From Geminicoccaceae bacterium (GTDB lineage Bacteria; Pseudomonadota; Alphaproteobacteria; Geminicoccales; Geminicoccaceae): DNA of 64,000 nucleotides. This document shows, piece after piece, positions 30,313 to 38,960 of this stretch. The notes under the pieces were generated by a model. The model was not told the origin of the DNA, searched no databases, and saw nothing but the letters and a program-made list of their open reading frames with translations. Made by a program: the position numbers and the translations under genes. The DNA lies in contig JANQNY010000031.1 in the NCBI GenBank assembly GCA_028279345.1, forward strand, positions 124,001-188,000, read 5' to 3'. Each line of letters opens with the position of its first letter. The first letter of the stretch is position 1.

Positions 30313-31317
30313 GTGTCGTCGGTTCTGGAACACCGCTGCAATGAACTCGCCGAGGAACTCGGCCTCGGCACCGTGCGCGCCGTCACCCCACTCAGCGGCG
30401 GTGTCGCCTCCGACATCGCCGTCGTTGACGTGGGCGCGCTTTCGGTCTGCATGAAGTTCGCGCTGGCCAAGCTCAAGGTTGCTGAGGACTGGCGGGCGCC
30501 GGTCCACCGGAACCGGGCGGAGTACGCTTGGCTCCAGGCGGCCGCTGCGATCGTTCCCGCATCTGCGGTGCGCCTCTTCGGTCGCTCCGAAGAACTGCAC
30601 GGGTTCGCCATGGAGTATCTGGACGGTCCCGACGTTCGGCCCTGGAAAACGGATCTGCTTCAAGGCCATGCCCAGCCTGACGTCGCGGCCGAGGTCGGCG
30701 ACGCCCTCGGCCAGATCCACGCGGCGTCGACCCGGCCGGATTTCGATCGGGCACCGTTCCACAACCGCGCCGACTTCCAAGCGCTGCGGCTGGAACCCTA
30801 CCTTTCCTTCACCGCCGGCCGCCATCCAGCCGTCCGGGAGCCCCTAGTGGCGCTGGTGACGATGTTGGATGAAAGCGAGCGCGTACTCGTGCACGGCGAT
30901 GTGAGCCCCAAGAACATCCTGCTGCGTCCAGGCTCACCCGTGCTGCTCGACGCCGAGTGCGCGACGCTGGGCGATCCTTCCTTCGATGTCGCCTTCTGCC
31001 TCAATCATCTCGTGCTGAAGGCCATACACGTGCCGAGCCTGCGACAGCGCTTCCAGGCGCTCGTGCGCGCCCTCTGGGAGGCGTATGTGGCGCGCGTCGG
31101 CTGGGAGCCGGTTCGCGACCTCGAGGCGCGCGTCTGTCGCCTACTGCCGGCGCTCATGCTCGCGCGCGTCGATGGCAAGTCGCCGATCGAGTACCTGACC
31201 GAAGCCGAACGCGACCAGGTGCGTTGCTTGGCTCTGGCAGGTTTACGGGCACCGGCAGCAACGTTGGACGACTTCGCGCGAGGGCTTCGGCTGATGGACG
31301 ACGAGGGACTGACATGA
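30313..31317 (+). CDS. APH-family small-molecule kinase, divergent from nifH
   Basis: Protein of 334 residues with the aminoglycoside/choline phosphotransferase fold. PLSGGVASDIAVV is a nucleotide loop, LCMKFA-like VCMKFALAKLKV carries the ATP Lys, LVHGDVSPKNILL is the catalytic loop, and VLLDAECATLGDPSFDVAF holds the Mg-binding Asp in a D-x-E variant. GTG at 30313 was chosen because GGGGGA lies 8 bases before it; an upstream in-frame ATG at 30268 lacks a ribosome site. The stop overlaps the start of an enolase-like gene (ATGA), so the two are translationally coupled. The substrate is unknown; a hydroxy acid whose phosphate the partner could dehydrate is a reasonable guess. Confidence 0.75.
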   Translation: MSSVLEHRCNELAEELGLGTVRAVTPLSGGVASDIAVVDVGALSVCMKFALAKLKVAEDWRAPVHRNRAEYAWLQAAAAIVPASAVRLFGRSEELHGFAMEYLDGPDVRPWKTDLLQGHAQPDVAAEVGDALGQIHAASTRPDFDRAPFHNRADFQALRLEPYLSFTAGRHPAVREPLVALVTMLDESERVLVHGDVSPKNILLRPGSPVLLDAECATLGDPSFDVAFCLNHLVLKAIHVPSLRQRFQALVRALWEAYVARVGWEPVRDLEARVCRLLPALMLARVDGKSPIEYLTEAERDQVRCLALAGLRAPAATLDDFARGLRLMDDEGLT

Positions 31318-32615
31318 CGGCGATCAAGTCGGTCCGTGGTCGCCGGGTGTGGGACTCCCGCGGCCACCCGACGGTCGAGGTCGACGTCGTGCTGGTTAGC
31401 GGAGCGATGGGGCGGGCGATTGCGCCAGCGGGGGCGTCGCGTGGACAGCGGGAAGCCCTCGACCTGCGTGACGGTGGCACGGCGCTCAGGGGCAAAGGTG
31501 TTGGCCGGGCGCTTCACGTGGTCGAGCAGACGATCGGACCGGCGCTGCTTGGCGTCGACGGCACCGACCAGGCTGCCGTCGATGCGGCGATCCTGGCGCT
31601 CGATCCCTCGCCGCTCAAGGCAACGCTCGGCGGCAACGCCACGGTGGCCGTGTCACTCGCTGTGCTGCACGCGGCCGCCGCCGAGGTCGGCCGGCCACTC
31701 TGGCGGCACGTCGCCAGCGTCTACGACCGCGTGCCGTCGCTACCGCTGCCCGAGGTGCAGATCTTCGGCGGTGGTGCTCATGCCGGCCGGCGCGTCGACA
31801 TCCAAGACTTCATGATCATGGTGCCGGGCGCTGCCACCTTCGATGAGGTCATGGAGGTCACGAGCGAGGTCTACTTCGCCGCGGGCGACATCATGGCCAG
31901 CAAAGGCAAGCTCGCGGGCGTCGCCGACGAGGGCGGCTGGTGGCCGGCATTTGCGAGCAACGAGGAGGCGTTGGAGGCGCTCGTTGCCGCCATCGAGAAG
32001 GCTGGTGAGCGACCGGGCGAGCGCGTCGCCATTTCGCTCGATATCGCGGCCTCGGAGTTCGGCTCGAACGGCCGCTATCGGCTCGCGCTCGAGGACCGCG
32101 ACCTCGCGACGGATGCGTGGATCGACCTGCTCGGCCGCTGGCTCGATGCCTATCCCATCCTGTCGATCGAGGATCCGCTGGCCGAGGACGATCGCGCCGG
32201 CATGGTCGCGTTCACCGAGCGCTTCGGCGCACGCGTCCAGATCGTCGGCGACGACTACGTGGTGACCAATGCCAGCCTCGTCGATGCGGCGGCGCGCGAC
32301 GGCGCCTGCAATGCCGTGCTCGTCAAGGTCAATCAGGTCGGTACGGTGACCGAGGCGGTGGAGGCGTTCCGCGCGGCGACGCGCCATGATTGGCGGGCCA
32401 TCGTATCGGCGCGGTCGGGCGAGACGGAGGACCTCTCGATCAGCCACCTGGCGACCGGCCTCGGCGCCGGTCAGCTCAAGGTCGGGTCCTTCACACGGTC
32501 CGAACGCATGGCCAAGTGGAATGAGTGCTTGCGCATCCAGGACACGCTCGGCGCTGACGCCTTCGTGCGCGGCATGCCGCTCGCCGACACCTGGTGGGGC
32601 CAGGGCGAGCGCTAA
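31314..32615 (+). CDS. Divergent enolase-superfamily enzyme (enolase paralogue)
   Basis: Protein of 433 residues clearly aligned with enolase: GRRVWDSRGHPTVEVDV, LRDGG, SLDIAASEF, LSIEDPLAEDD, VGDDYVVTN, VLVKVNQVGTVTEA and SGETED. The metal ligands in those motifs and the Lys in VLVKVNQ and GQLKVGS are kept. It deviates where enolase binds the 2-phosphoglycerate phosphate and carboxylate: the SHRSGETED His is Ala366, the QEFMI Glu is Asp165, and GDEGGFAPN is ADEGGWWPA. These changes suggest an altered substrate rather than housekeeping glycolysis. It is coupled to the kinase upstream by a 4-nt overlap. Confidence 0.82.
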   Translation: MTAIKSVRGRRVWDSRGHPTVEVDVVLVSGAMGRAIAPAGASRGQREALDLRDGGTALRGKGVGRALHVVEQTIGPALLGVDGTDQAAVDAAILALDPSPLKATLGGNATVAVSLAVLHAAAAEVGRPLWRHVASVYDRVPSLPLPEVQIFGGGAHAGRRVDIQDFMIMVPGAATFDEVMEVTSEVYFAAGDIMASKGKLAGVADEGGWWPAFASNEEALEALVAAIEKAGERPGERVAISLDIAASEFGSNGRYRLALEDRDLATDAWIDLLGRWLDAYPILSIEDPLAEDDRAGMVAFTERFGARVQIVGDDYVVTNASLVDAAARDGACNAVLVKVNQVGTVTEAVEAFRAATRHDWRAIVSARSGETEDLSISHLATGLGAGQLKVGSFTRSERMAKWNECLRIQDTLGADAFVRGMPLADTWWGQGER

Positions 32616-32984
32616 CCAGGCATCGGCGGTCGGGCCGCCAAGCGGTGACGCTGCCGACAGGTTGAGACGGTGCACATGCTCGACAAAGAGCTGTGAGGAC
32701 TCTCGACGGTTCCCGTCGGCCCGCCAGAGGCCGCCGCCTTCAAGATCGCCGGTCTCCTCCTGCGGTTGGCCAAACCGACTATCACGCTCTCGGCGTTTCG
32801 CCAGGACGGCTCATGATGAGCTTCGCGCTGCCGATGCACGAACGTCAAAGCGGAATGACGCACTTCTAACGGCGCCCCGATCGATTTGACGCCACACGCA
32901 TCGGGCGATGACGGCCGCCTCACGGGGGCCTGACGCGTGCCGGCGAGGATCGACGCATCAACCGCGTCGCTCCGGAGAAAGCCC
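32616..32984. other. Intergenic region, enolase-like gene / radC
   Basis: 369 bases with no supported gene. Short open frames on both strands show no family motif. No clear terminator was found after the enolase-like gene. Confidence 0.45.
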
Positions 32985-33665
32985 ATGGTCGCTGCCCTCC
33001 TCGCCGATACTCCCAACGGCTTCGCCCAGTCCACCTACGCTCCCCAGGCACAGGAGCCGACCGGCACGTTGCGTGTTCTCGAAACGCTCCTCGCCTATGC
33101 CGGCCTCGGCCCCGACGCCTCGGGTAAAGCAGAACGGCTCTTGTCGAAGTTCGGCTCGCTGGGCGCAGTCCTCCGGGCCGAGCCGCGCCAACTTGCCACC
33201 GCTGGTGCGTTGCCGATGACGGCGGTCGCGGTGATCGGCGCGGTCCTGGCCGTGCATCGTGCCGCGCTGCAGGAACGCCTGCCTGAGCGGTTGAAGATCG
33301 AATCGCATGAGGCGCTCCTGGAGTTCATCGGTGAGGAGCTCCGTCATCGCCGCGAGGAGGCCCTGCTGGCCCTCTTCCTCGACAGCGACTACCGCCTGAT
33401 TTCGGTCGAGGTCGTTGCGACCGGCAGCGTCAATCGATGCCCGATCACCGTCCGCCAAATCGTGGAGCGGACCCTCGATCGCGGCGCCTCTGCGCTGATC
33501 CTCGCTCACAATCACCCTTCGGGCAGCATGGAGCCGTCCGCGCGGGACATCGAAACGACCAGGTCGGTTCAGGCGACGCTGCGAACGCTCGATGTCGAAC
33601 TCCTGGACCACGTCATCATCGGCACCGGAGCGTACTCGGTGCTCGGCGAGCGTGAAATCGTCTGA
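32985..33665 (+). CDS. radC: RadC family JAB/MPN+ domain protein
   Basis: Protein of 226 residues. The N-terminal helix-hairpin-helix-like part (LETLLAYAGLGPDASGKAERLLSKFGSLGAVLRAEPRQLA) is followed by the MPN+ domain with LFLDSDYRLISVEVVATGSVNRCPITVRQIVERTLDRGASALILAHNHPSGSMEPSARDIETT; the HxHPxGxxxPSxxD metal motif is complete. The historical link to DNA repair is not well supported; RadC-like proteins often occur with mobile DNA. ATG at 32985 follows GGAGAAAG. Confidence 0.88.
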   Translation: MVAALLADTPNGFAQSTYAPQAQEPTGTLRVLETLLAYAGLGPDASGKAERLLSKFGSLGAVLRAEPRQLATAGALPMTAVAVIGAVLAVHRAALQERLPERLKIESHEALLEFIGEELRHRREEALLALFLDSDYRLISVEVVATGSVNRCPITVRQIVERTLDRGASALILAHNHPSGSMEPSARDIETTRSVQATLRTLDVELLDHVIIGTGAYSVLGEREIV

Positions 33666-33802
33666 TCCACATGTCGCAATGGAGCGTTTTTCAATTTAAG
33701 GTAGAAGATTGATGATCATCTCTCGCGTGAAGAGGGCTCGCCATCTCGAGCACGGCCAGCGACATAAGGACCACGTTCGCAACACCGGCGGCTGCAGGTC
33801 TG

Positions 33803-34642
33803 TTGCTCCTCGCCTGCGCCGTTGTCGCCGGCATGGCTGCGATCGCCAAGGTGCTAGGCCCCGAAATCCCGCCGATCCAGATCGCTTGCTTGCGGTTCGC
33901 TCTGGCCGTGCCGGTCGTTGTCATCGCGGCTCAGCGCTGTGGCGGCCGGCTGACCGTGCCAGCTCGCCCCGGCCTTCACCTGGTGCGCGGGCTACTCGCC
34001 GGCTTGGCGATGACGCTTGCGTTCAGCGCCTTTGCGCGAATGCGTCTAGGCGACGCCACCGCGCTGCTGTTCTTCGAACCTCTCTTCATCGTGTTCCTGG
34101 TGGCAGTCCTCAACAGGCGACGCCCGGCTCTCGAACAGTGGCTCGCTGCTCTGTTGGGCCTTACCGGCGCCCTCGTGATTCTGCAGCCCGGTAGTGGCCT
34201 AGCTACCGGCCCGGGCCTACTCGCCATCGCCGCAGCGCTATGCCAGGCCGGGGTGGCTCTCGTCACAAGGGAGCTGAGCCGAGACCAGGCAAAAGCGCCG
34301 ATCCTCATGACGGGTACGGTGCTCGCTGCGATCGTTCTCGCCCTCCCGACCGCGCAGGTCTGGGTCACGCCCTCGATCGCGGCTTGGATGCTGCTCGTGT
34401 TGCTCGCACTTGCTGGAACCGCCGGCCAGGCGCTCATCATTGCCGCCTACCGCCTTGCTTGCCCAGGGACGCTAGCGCCCGTCGAGTACGTTCAGCTGCC
34501 ACTGGCGCTGCTGATCGGGCTCGCCGTCTTCGGCGAGCCGCTAACGGCTGCCAGCATGATCGGTAGCTTGCTCATCATCGCCGCGGCCCTGTCGGTCGGC
34601 GGTTTGCGGTATTCCTTGCCTATAACGCGAAAAACCCGTTAA
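33803..34642 (+). CDS. EamA/DMT-family permease
   Basis: Membrane protein of about 279 residues with some ten hydrophobic segments in two repeats (EamA domain twice), including AFSAFARMRLGDATALLFFEPLFIVFL and LAPVEYVQLPLALLIGLAVFGEPLT, the conserved end-of-repeat blocks. Substrate unknown; relatives export amino acids or small metabolites. The TTG start at 33803 is a guess: the coding frame extends a little upstream without an ATG, so the true N-terminus may be 5-20 residues longer. It ends 22 bases before the next gene's earliest ATG. Confidence 0.75.
   Translation: MLLACAVVAGMAAIAKVLGPEIPPIQIACLRFALAVPVVVIAAQRCGGRLTVPARPGLHLVRGLLAGLAMTLAFSAFARMRLGDATALLFFEPLFIVFLVAVLNRRRPALEQWLAALLGLTGALVILQPGSGLATGPGLLAIAAALCQAGVALVTRELSRDQAKAPILMTGTVLAAIVLALPTAQVWVTPSIAAWMLLVLLALAGTAGQALIIAAYRLACPGTLAPVEYVQLPLALLIGLAVFGEPLTAASMIGSLLIIAAALSVGGLRYSLPITRKTR
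34623..34641. promoter_or_regulatory. TAACG-N9-CGTTA dyad before the BTAD regulator gene
   Basis: A 5-bp perfect inverted repeat sits in the only A/T-rich patch here, at the end of the permease gene and about 65-80 bases before the regulator start. It could be an operator for the regulator or a weak 3' hairpin. Confidence 0.3.
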
Positions 34643-34703
34643 ATATAAACCACAGGTTGCTCGGATGACTGTCCGTAGAGTGTTCGAGGGAAGAAATTCG
34701 GCG

Positions 34704-36686
34704 ATGTCGACCGCGGCCGCCGCGAGCGTCAGCAGACCCGCTGACATGAGGCTGCACTTGCTCGGACCGGTCCGGCTGACCGACCCTCGGGGTGCGCCGA
34801 TCGCGGTCCCGTCGCGAAAGTGCCGGGCGCTGCTGGCGTCGCTCGCGCTCGGCCCTGGCGGCCGCGTCACGCGTGCACGCCTTGCGGAGCTGCTTTGGGG
34901 TGATCGGGCGGAGCCGCAGGCGAAGGCCTCGCTGCGCCAAGCCATGCACGAGCTTCGTCGGATCCTTGTCGACGTGGGGGCCGAGGACGCCATGATGGCT
35001 GACCGCGAGCACGTGGCGCTCGATCTGGAGCGGCTGCTCGTCGATGCGTTGACGGTCGTCGATGAGGCCGCCACGGCGTCGCTCGTTGAGCTGGATGGTC
35101 GTCTGGGCGAGTGGCAAGGCGACATCATGAGCGACCTGGACGGCCTTTGCCCCAGCTTCGACGAGTGGCTGCGCGAGGAACGTGCCCGCTGCCGCGACTT
35201 GGTCGTCCACGCCGTCATGAGCCGGCTCACAAGTGAGCCGCCTTCGGACCTGGTGCTGCGGCTGGCGCGCGTCATCGTGCGCGTCGATCCTACGCACGAG
35301 CCCGGCCATCGGCTGCTGATGCAGCTCTACGCTGCACAGAACGATCGTGGTGGTGCGCTCGCGCACTACTCGCGGATCGAGCGCTTCTTCGAGGAGGAGT
35401 TTGGTGCGGCGCCACACGAGGCGACCCGCGAAGCGGCCATGGGGCTCGCCGAGGCAGCGGCGCCCGGTTTTGCGGCCACGCCTGTGCGCACCGTTGGCAG
35501 GCGGCCACGCCTGCTCATCTGCGATCCCGTCCGCGATCCGCCCGACAAGGGGGACGGCTCGGGCGCCGCCGTTCTCCTCGACGACCTCGCCTTCATGCTC
35601 GAGCGTTCCCAGGAGATCGATCTCGTCCACCTGGACGACATGTCCGGCAACACGGACGAATCGGACCTCCACGACTTGATGCTTCACGCCAAGGTCCGGA
35701 GCGCTGGAGAGTTGGTGCGCGTCTATCTGTGGATGACGCCACCGTCCTCGCGTCTGCGGGTCTGGTCAGAACGGTTCGACGTGCCGCTGCACGCACCGCC
35801 CCAGGTGGCTGACCGCACGACCGCGCGGCTTGCCGCAGCGGTGCTCGCCGGCGTCGCCGGCCAGATGCAGACCATGGAGGTTACGGGCGCGGACGGTCGC
35901 ACCGCCTCCTATGCGCACTTCATGCGCGGCCGGACCCTGGTCGATGTCATGCCGACCCGCGACCGCTTGCGGCAGGCGATGGCGCACTTCGAGGACGCGG
36001 TCGCCGACGATCCGCGCAACCTCATCGCCACGATCTATCTCGTGCGTCTCCTGAACACGCAACTCTTTGAGACCGAGGTCGGCGCGGACCCGGCACCGGC
36101 CCGGCAGCGGGCGCGCGAACTCGCCACGCGCGCGTTCGAGCTCGACCCCCGCTCGGCCATCGCCAATGTCATGGTGGGCTGGTGCAATCTGCGCCAGCGC
36201 CGCTTTGGCGAGGCGAAATGGTATATCGAGCACGCACTGGAGCTCAATCCGCATCACCCAGAACGCCTGACCGACGCTGCGACGGCGTTCATGTACCTGG
36301 GCGATCACGAGCGCGCGCTCTCCTGCCTCGCCGACGCGCTTGCCATGGGCCCGGCGGGCGTTGACCAGCGCTGGGCTGATGCCCTCGAAGTCCATGTGAT
36401 GCGGCGCGATTTCGCGACCGCCCTGGAAGCCGCCGACAAGCTCCGCAGCCTCGACACCAGGCGGCTCGCCTGGCTCTGCGTCGCCGCCGCGCACGGCGAT
36501 CGGCCAGACCGTGCAGCCGTCGCGAAGGACGGGCTGCTTGCGCTCGGCGAGACGATGTGGGTGGGCGACGACAGCTTCACGCCCGCCCGCCTGGTCGAGT
36601 GGCTTTTTCATCAGCTGCCCTTCGCACGGAGCGAGGACGAGATCTTGTTCCGCCGCGGCCTAGAGATGGCCGGCGTGCCGGTCTGA
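34704..36686 (+). CDS. BTAD (SARP-like) transcriptional regulator with TPR tail
   Basis: Protein of about 660 residues. The N-terminal winged-helix DNA-binding domain (MRLHLLGPVRLTDPRGAPIAVPSRKCRALLASLAL, RLAELLWGDRAEPQAKASLRQAMHELRRIL) is followed by the bacterial transcriptional activation domain (PTHEPGHRLLMQLYAAQNDRGGALAHYSRIERFFEEEFGAAP). A central CadC-like stretch and TPR repeats follow in the last 250 residues (ARELATRAFELDPRSAIANVMVGWCNLRQRRFGEAKWYIEHALELNPHHPERL). Starts at 34665, 34704 and 34746 are possible; 34704 has GAGGGAAG upstream. It converges on and overlaps tfuA by 27 bases, making it the likely regulator of the YcaO-TfuA operon. Confidence 0.85.
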   Translation: MSTAAAASVSRPADMRLHLLGPVRLTDPRGAPIAVPSRKCRALLASLALGPGGRVTRARLAELLWGDRAEPQAKASLRQAMHELRRILVDVGAEDAMMADREHVALDLERLLVDALTVVDEAATASLVELDGRLGEWQGDIMSDLDGLCPSFDEWLREERARCRDLVVHAVMSRLTSEPPSDLVLRLARVIVRVDPTHEPGHRLLMQLYAAQNDRGGALAHYSRIERFFEEEFGAAPHEATREAAMGLAEAAAPGFAATPVRTVGRRPRLLICDPVRDPPDKGDGSGAAVLLDDLAFMLERSQEIDLVHLDDMSGNTDESDLHDLMLHAKVRSAGELVRVYLWMTPPSSRLRVWSERFDVPLHAPPQVADRTTARLAAAVLAGVAGQMQTMEVTGADGRTASYAHFMRGRTLVDVMPTRDRLRQAMAHFEDAVADDPRNLIATIYLVRLLNTQLFETEVGADPAPARQRARELATRAFELDPRSAIANVMVGWCNLRQRRFGEAKWYIEHALELNPHHPERLTDAATAFMYLGDHERALSCLADALAMGPAGVDQRWADALEVHVMRRDFATALEAADKLRSLDTRRLAWLCVAAAHGDRPDRAAVAKDGLLALGETMWVGDDSFTPARLVEWLFHQLPFARSEDEILFRRGLEMAGVPV

Positions 36687-37412
36687 AAGGTTGCGCCGGC
36701 AGCGTACCCGTTCGAGCTCGCGACGGTGGAACATGTCCTCGGGTGGTCGGGCGACGTGCGGCGTGGGCGAAGGCTGGCCTAGCGATGCCACGAGTGCGAG
36801 GGCGTCCTCGCGTTTCAAGGAATAGCTGTCGGAGCGAAGCGAGGTGAGCAGCTCCGTCGGTGGTCGAGTTCGCGCAGGCAAGCTTGCCAAAGCCGAGATC
36901 AGGGCGTCCACGGTGCGACGCGTGAAGTGGATGGCGCGCACTGCCTCGAGCCAGTCGTCGAGTCTGGCATCTCGCATGCCGAACGCGTCGATGGCGCGCC
37001 TCATACGCGCCTCGACGTCGACGAGAGCAACGGTAAGAGGCTTCCAGCACAGCGCGGCGGGCGCATGCGCCACGGCGACGTCACCGTCGCGCGTACGGCG
37101 CCCGGCGGCGTAGTCCGCGGCGATCCGACCGACGGCAGCCATGCCGAATGCGCCGAGCTCGGCGGCCCGAAGTGCCCCCATGCTGGCGGCACCGAGTACG
37201 GGCAAGCCGGCCGCCAGAGCCCAGAGGAGTTCCTTGTGGCGCACCGCCGCGCGGTCGCCGAAGAAGCCGTCGACGATGGCGATACGCGTGGCGCCGGCCA
37301 GGACCGCGTCGTACACGTCGCCTGCAGCAACGGGCGGGACAAGCCTGACATCTGAAGGGAGTGGCGGTGGCTTGGGCCACAGGCTCGGCCCGGCGAAGAG
37401 CCAGGTCGTCAT
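36660..37412 (-). CDS. TfuA-like protein, YcaO partner
   Basis: Protein of 250 residues of the TfuA family, named after the trifolitoxin cluster and known to assist YcaO enzymes in thioamide formation. Family blocks are AIVDGFFGDRAAVRHKELLWALAAGLPVLGAASMGALRAAEL and GRIAADYAAGRRTRDGDVAVAHAP, followed by RMRRAIDAFGMRDARLDDWLEAVRAIHFTRRT. The start overlaps the ycaO stop by 4 nt (ATGA). It is the last gene of the minus-strand operon and ends inside the convergent regulator gene. Confidence 0.9.
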   Translation of the reverse strand: MTTWLFAGPSLWPKPPPLPSDVRLVPPVAAGDVYDAVLAGATRIAIVDGFFGDRAAVRHKELLWALAAGLPVLGAASMGALRAAELGAFGMAAVGRIAADYAAGRRTRDGDVAVAHAPAALCWKPLTVALVDVEARMRRAIDAFGMRDARLDDWLEAVRAIHFTRRTVDALISALASLPARTRPPTELLTSLRSDSYSLKREDALALVASLGQPSPTPHVARPPEDMFHRRELERVRCRRNLSDRHAGHL

Positions 37413-38470
37413 GCGGCCTCAGCGCGCTCATTCGTGAACGCGTTAAGCAGGCCCGGCACGATCACTTTGACGAAGACGACGTCGCGGCTTGGGCAAGGTA
37501 GGTCGACCACGAACACGCTGGGGAACCCGGCGCCACCTAGAGCGCCCGGCAAACGCTCGAGGTCGCAGCGATCGCCCGTCGGGCCCTGCCACGCAGCGAC
37601 TGGTCGACGCGCCAGTCGGGCAAGCGCGTCTTCGACCCCTGCCGCATAGTCGTCTGCGCATAGGTCGTCGCGGGCACCAGCTATGCGCGTGACCCGCGAC
37701 TGCACGCACTCCAAGAGCGCCCGTACCGCCGCTGGGGCGAGCTCGACGTCGCAAGCCGCGCCAAAGACGGGCGGCGCCAGCTTCGCGGCGGCGGGTAAGC
37801 TCGCTTTGACCGTGAAGGTGCCGGCCAGACTAGGCAGCAGCCACAAGCGCGGGCGCAAGCGCCGCTCGTGTAGTCGCGACAGCAGCAGCTGCAGATCCCT
37901 GTCTGGCGGCGCACTCTCAGTGTCGAGTTCGCGGATGACCCGGGGCTCTGCCGTGGCGGCGGCCAGAGCGTGCCGTTCGAGAGCTTCGAGCAGCCCGTGC
38001 CGGATCGCCAGTCGCCGGTCGCGATGGCCAGCGAGCCCGTTGCTCGACCTGCGCAAACCCGAAAGTTGGCAGGCGCGCGTCAGATCGAGCGCGGCCATGT
38101 CGAGCGGGATCCGGACCGGCTCGTCGTCCGGCCATGATCGCGCTTGGATCCAGGGCGTAGTCTGCTGGTCTAGATCAGTCGGCCAGCGCTGGTCATTTCC
38201 TCCGCTCTCGCCATTCTCGACCTCCGGGGGTGCTTCGGCCGCCAACAGCTCCAGGGCTTCGAGGACGGCGCCGAGCCAGGCCTCGTCGGGGCGGAGCCCC
38301 TTCCCCTGTGAGACCGCGAAGTTGCGCGACCAGGGCCTGACAGCGCCGAAGACGGGAATGCCGAGATCGTCCAGATCCGTCAGGTCGGCGACCCGGGTGA
38401 TCCCAAGCTTCGGGAGCTGTGGCTCCAGTCGACGGCGCAGCGCCGCATGCGGGTTCTCAGAGCTCGACAC
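37409..38470 (-). CDS. YcaO-family ATP-dependent cyclodehydratase/thioamidase
   Basis: Protein of 353 residues. YcaO enzymes activate backbone amides with ATP to make azolines or, with TfuA, thioamides. Visible features are ITRVADLTDLDDLGIPVFGAVRPWSRNFAVSQGKGLRPDEAWLGAVLEALE, then RHGLLEALERHALAAA and VRALLECVQSRVTRIAGARDDL, the three ATP/Mg-binding blocks of the family with their Glu and Arg. The C-terminus lacks the PxPxP tail typical of azoline-forming enzymes, which favours the TfuA-type thioamidation branch. GTG at 38470 was chosen because conserved sequence starts there, and it overlaps the preceding gene by 14 nt. Confidence 0.9.
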   Translation of the reverse strand: MSSSENPHAALRRRLEPQLPKLGITRVADLTDLDDLGIPVFGAVRPWSRNFAVSQGKGLRPDEAWLGAVLEALELLAAEAPPEVENGESGGNDQRWPTDLDQQTTPWIQARSWPDDEPVRIPLDMAALDLTRACQLSGLRRSSNGLAGHRDRRLAIRHGLLEALERHALAAATAEPRVIRELDTESAPPDRDLQLLLSRLHERRLRPRLWLLPSLAGTFTVKASLPAAAKLAPPVFGAACDVELAPAAVRALLECVQSRVTRIAGARDDLCADDYAAGVEDALARLARRPVAAWQGPTGDRCDLERLPGALGGAGFPSVFVVDLPCPSRDVVFVKVIVPGLLNAFTNERAEAA

Positions 38471-38915
38471 AGCCCGCGTCGGTCGGATTGCTGAGCACGT
38501 CGCGGTCGGCCACTGCGGCCGCGAAGGCCAAACCAACCAGGGAGGGGCTCTGCCGGGTCCGTGCGTTGAGACGTCGTCCGCGCGCATCGGTGATCGCCAC
38601 GAGATGACGCGAGGCGTCCAGCCCATTGAGCAGCCAGACGGTTTCCTGTCGCCGCAGCACGACGAGCGTCGTCTGCAAGATATCGGCATGCGCGGTCGTG
38701 AGCGGCCCCGCGACCGGATCCAGCTGAGCGCCGTCGAAGGAGAGTGGATCGTCGATGAGCTCGTCAGCGTGGTCCACCCACGCGGCGAAGCCCAGACGTA
38801 CGAGGAACGGTGAACGGTTCGACCGCCGGATGGTGTCGGCGTCGTCGACTTGGACAAGTTCATCGACACCCACGTCGAAGATCCAGCCTCCGAGGCGCAA
38901 GATCAGTTGGGACAC
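38457..38915 (-). CDS. Two-repeat 152-aa protein of the YcaO-TfuA operon
   Basis: No family recognised. The protein contains an internal duplication: around residues 33-50 RSNRSPFLVRLGFAAWVDHAD and around 119-138 RTRQSPSLVGLAFAAAVADRD share the pattern SPxLVxLxFAAxVxxxD. Each copy is preceded by an acidic beta-rich stretch. It ends in DAGCVEL with a lone Cys. There is no signal peptide and no obvious cleavable core. Its place directly before ycaO, overlapping it by 14 nt, makes it either the substrate of YcaO-TfuA or a binding partner. It lies 45 nt after the zincin gene. Confidence 0.6.
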   Translation of the reverse strand: MSQLILRLGGWIFDVGVDELVQVDDADTIRRSNRSPFLVRLGFAAWVDHADELIDDPLSFDGAQLDPVAGPLTTAHADILQTTLVVLRRQETVWLLNGLDASRHLVAITDARGRRLNARTRQSPSLVGLAFAAAVADRDVLSNPTDAGCVEL

Positions 38916-38960
38916 GGTCTTGTCTCCTGTTGCATCGAGGGGTTGATCCGACCCGACGGG

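Noticed and set aside
31314-32615. Calling the enolase-like gene the housekeeping eno
   Set aside because: The catalytic-site His is Ala, the QEFMI Glu is Asp and the GDEGG loop is altered; context is a coupled kinase, not pyrG or pdh genes as is common for eno.
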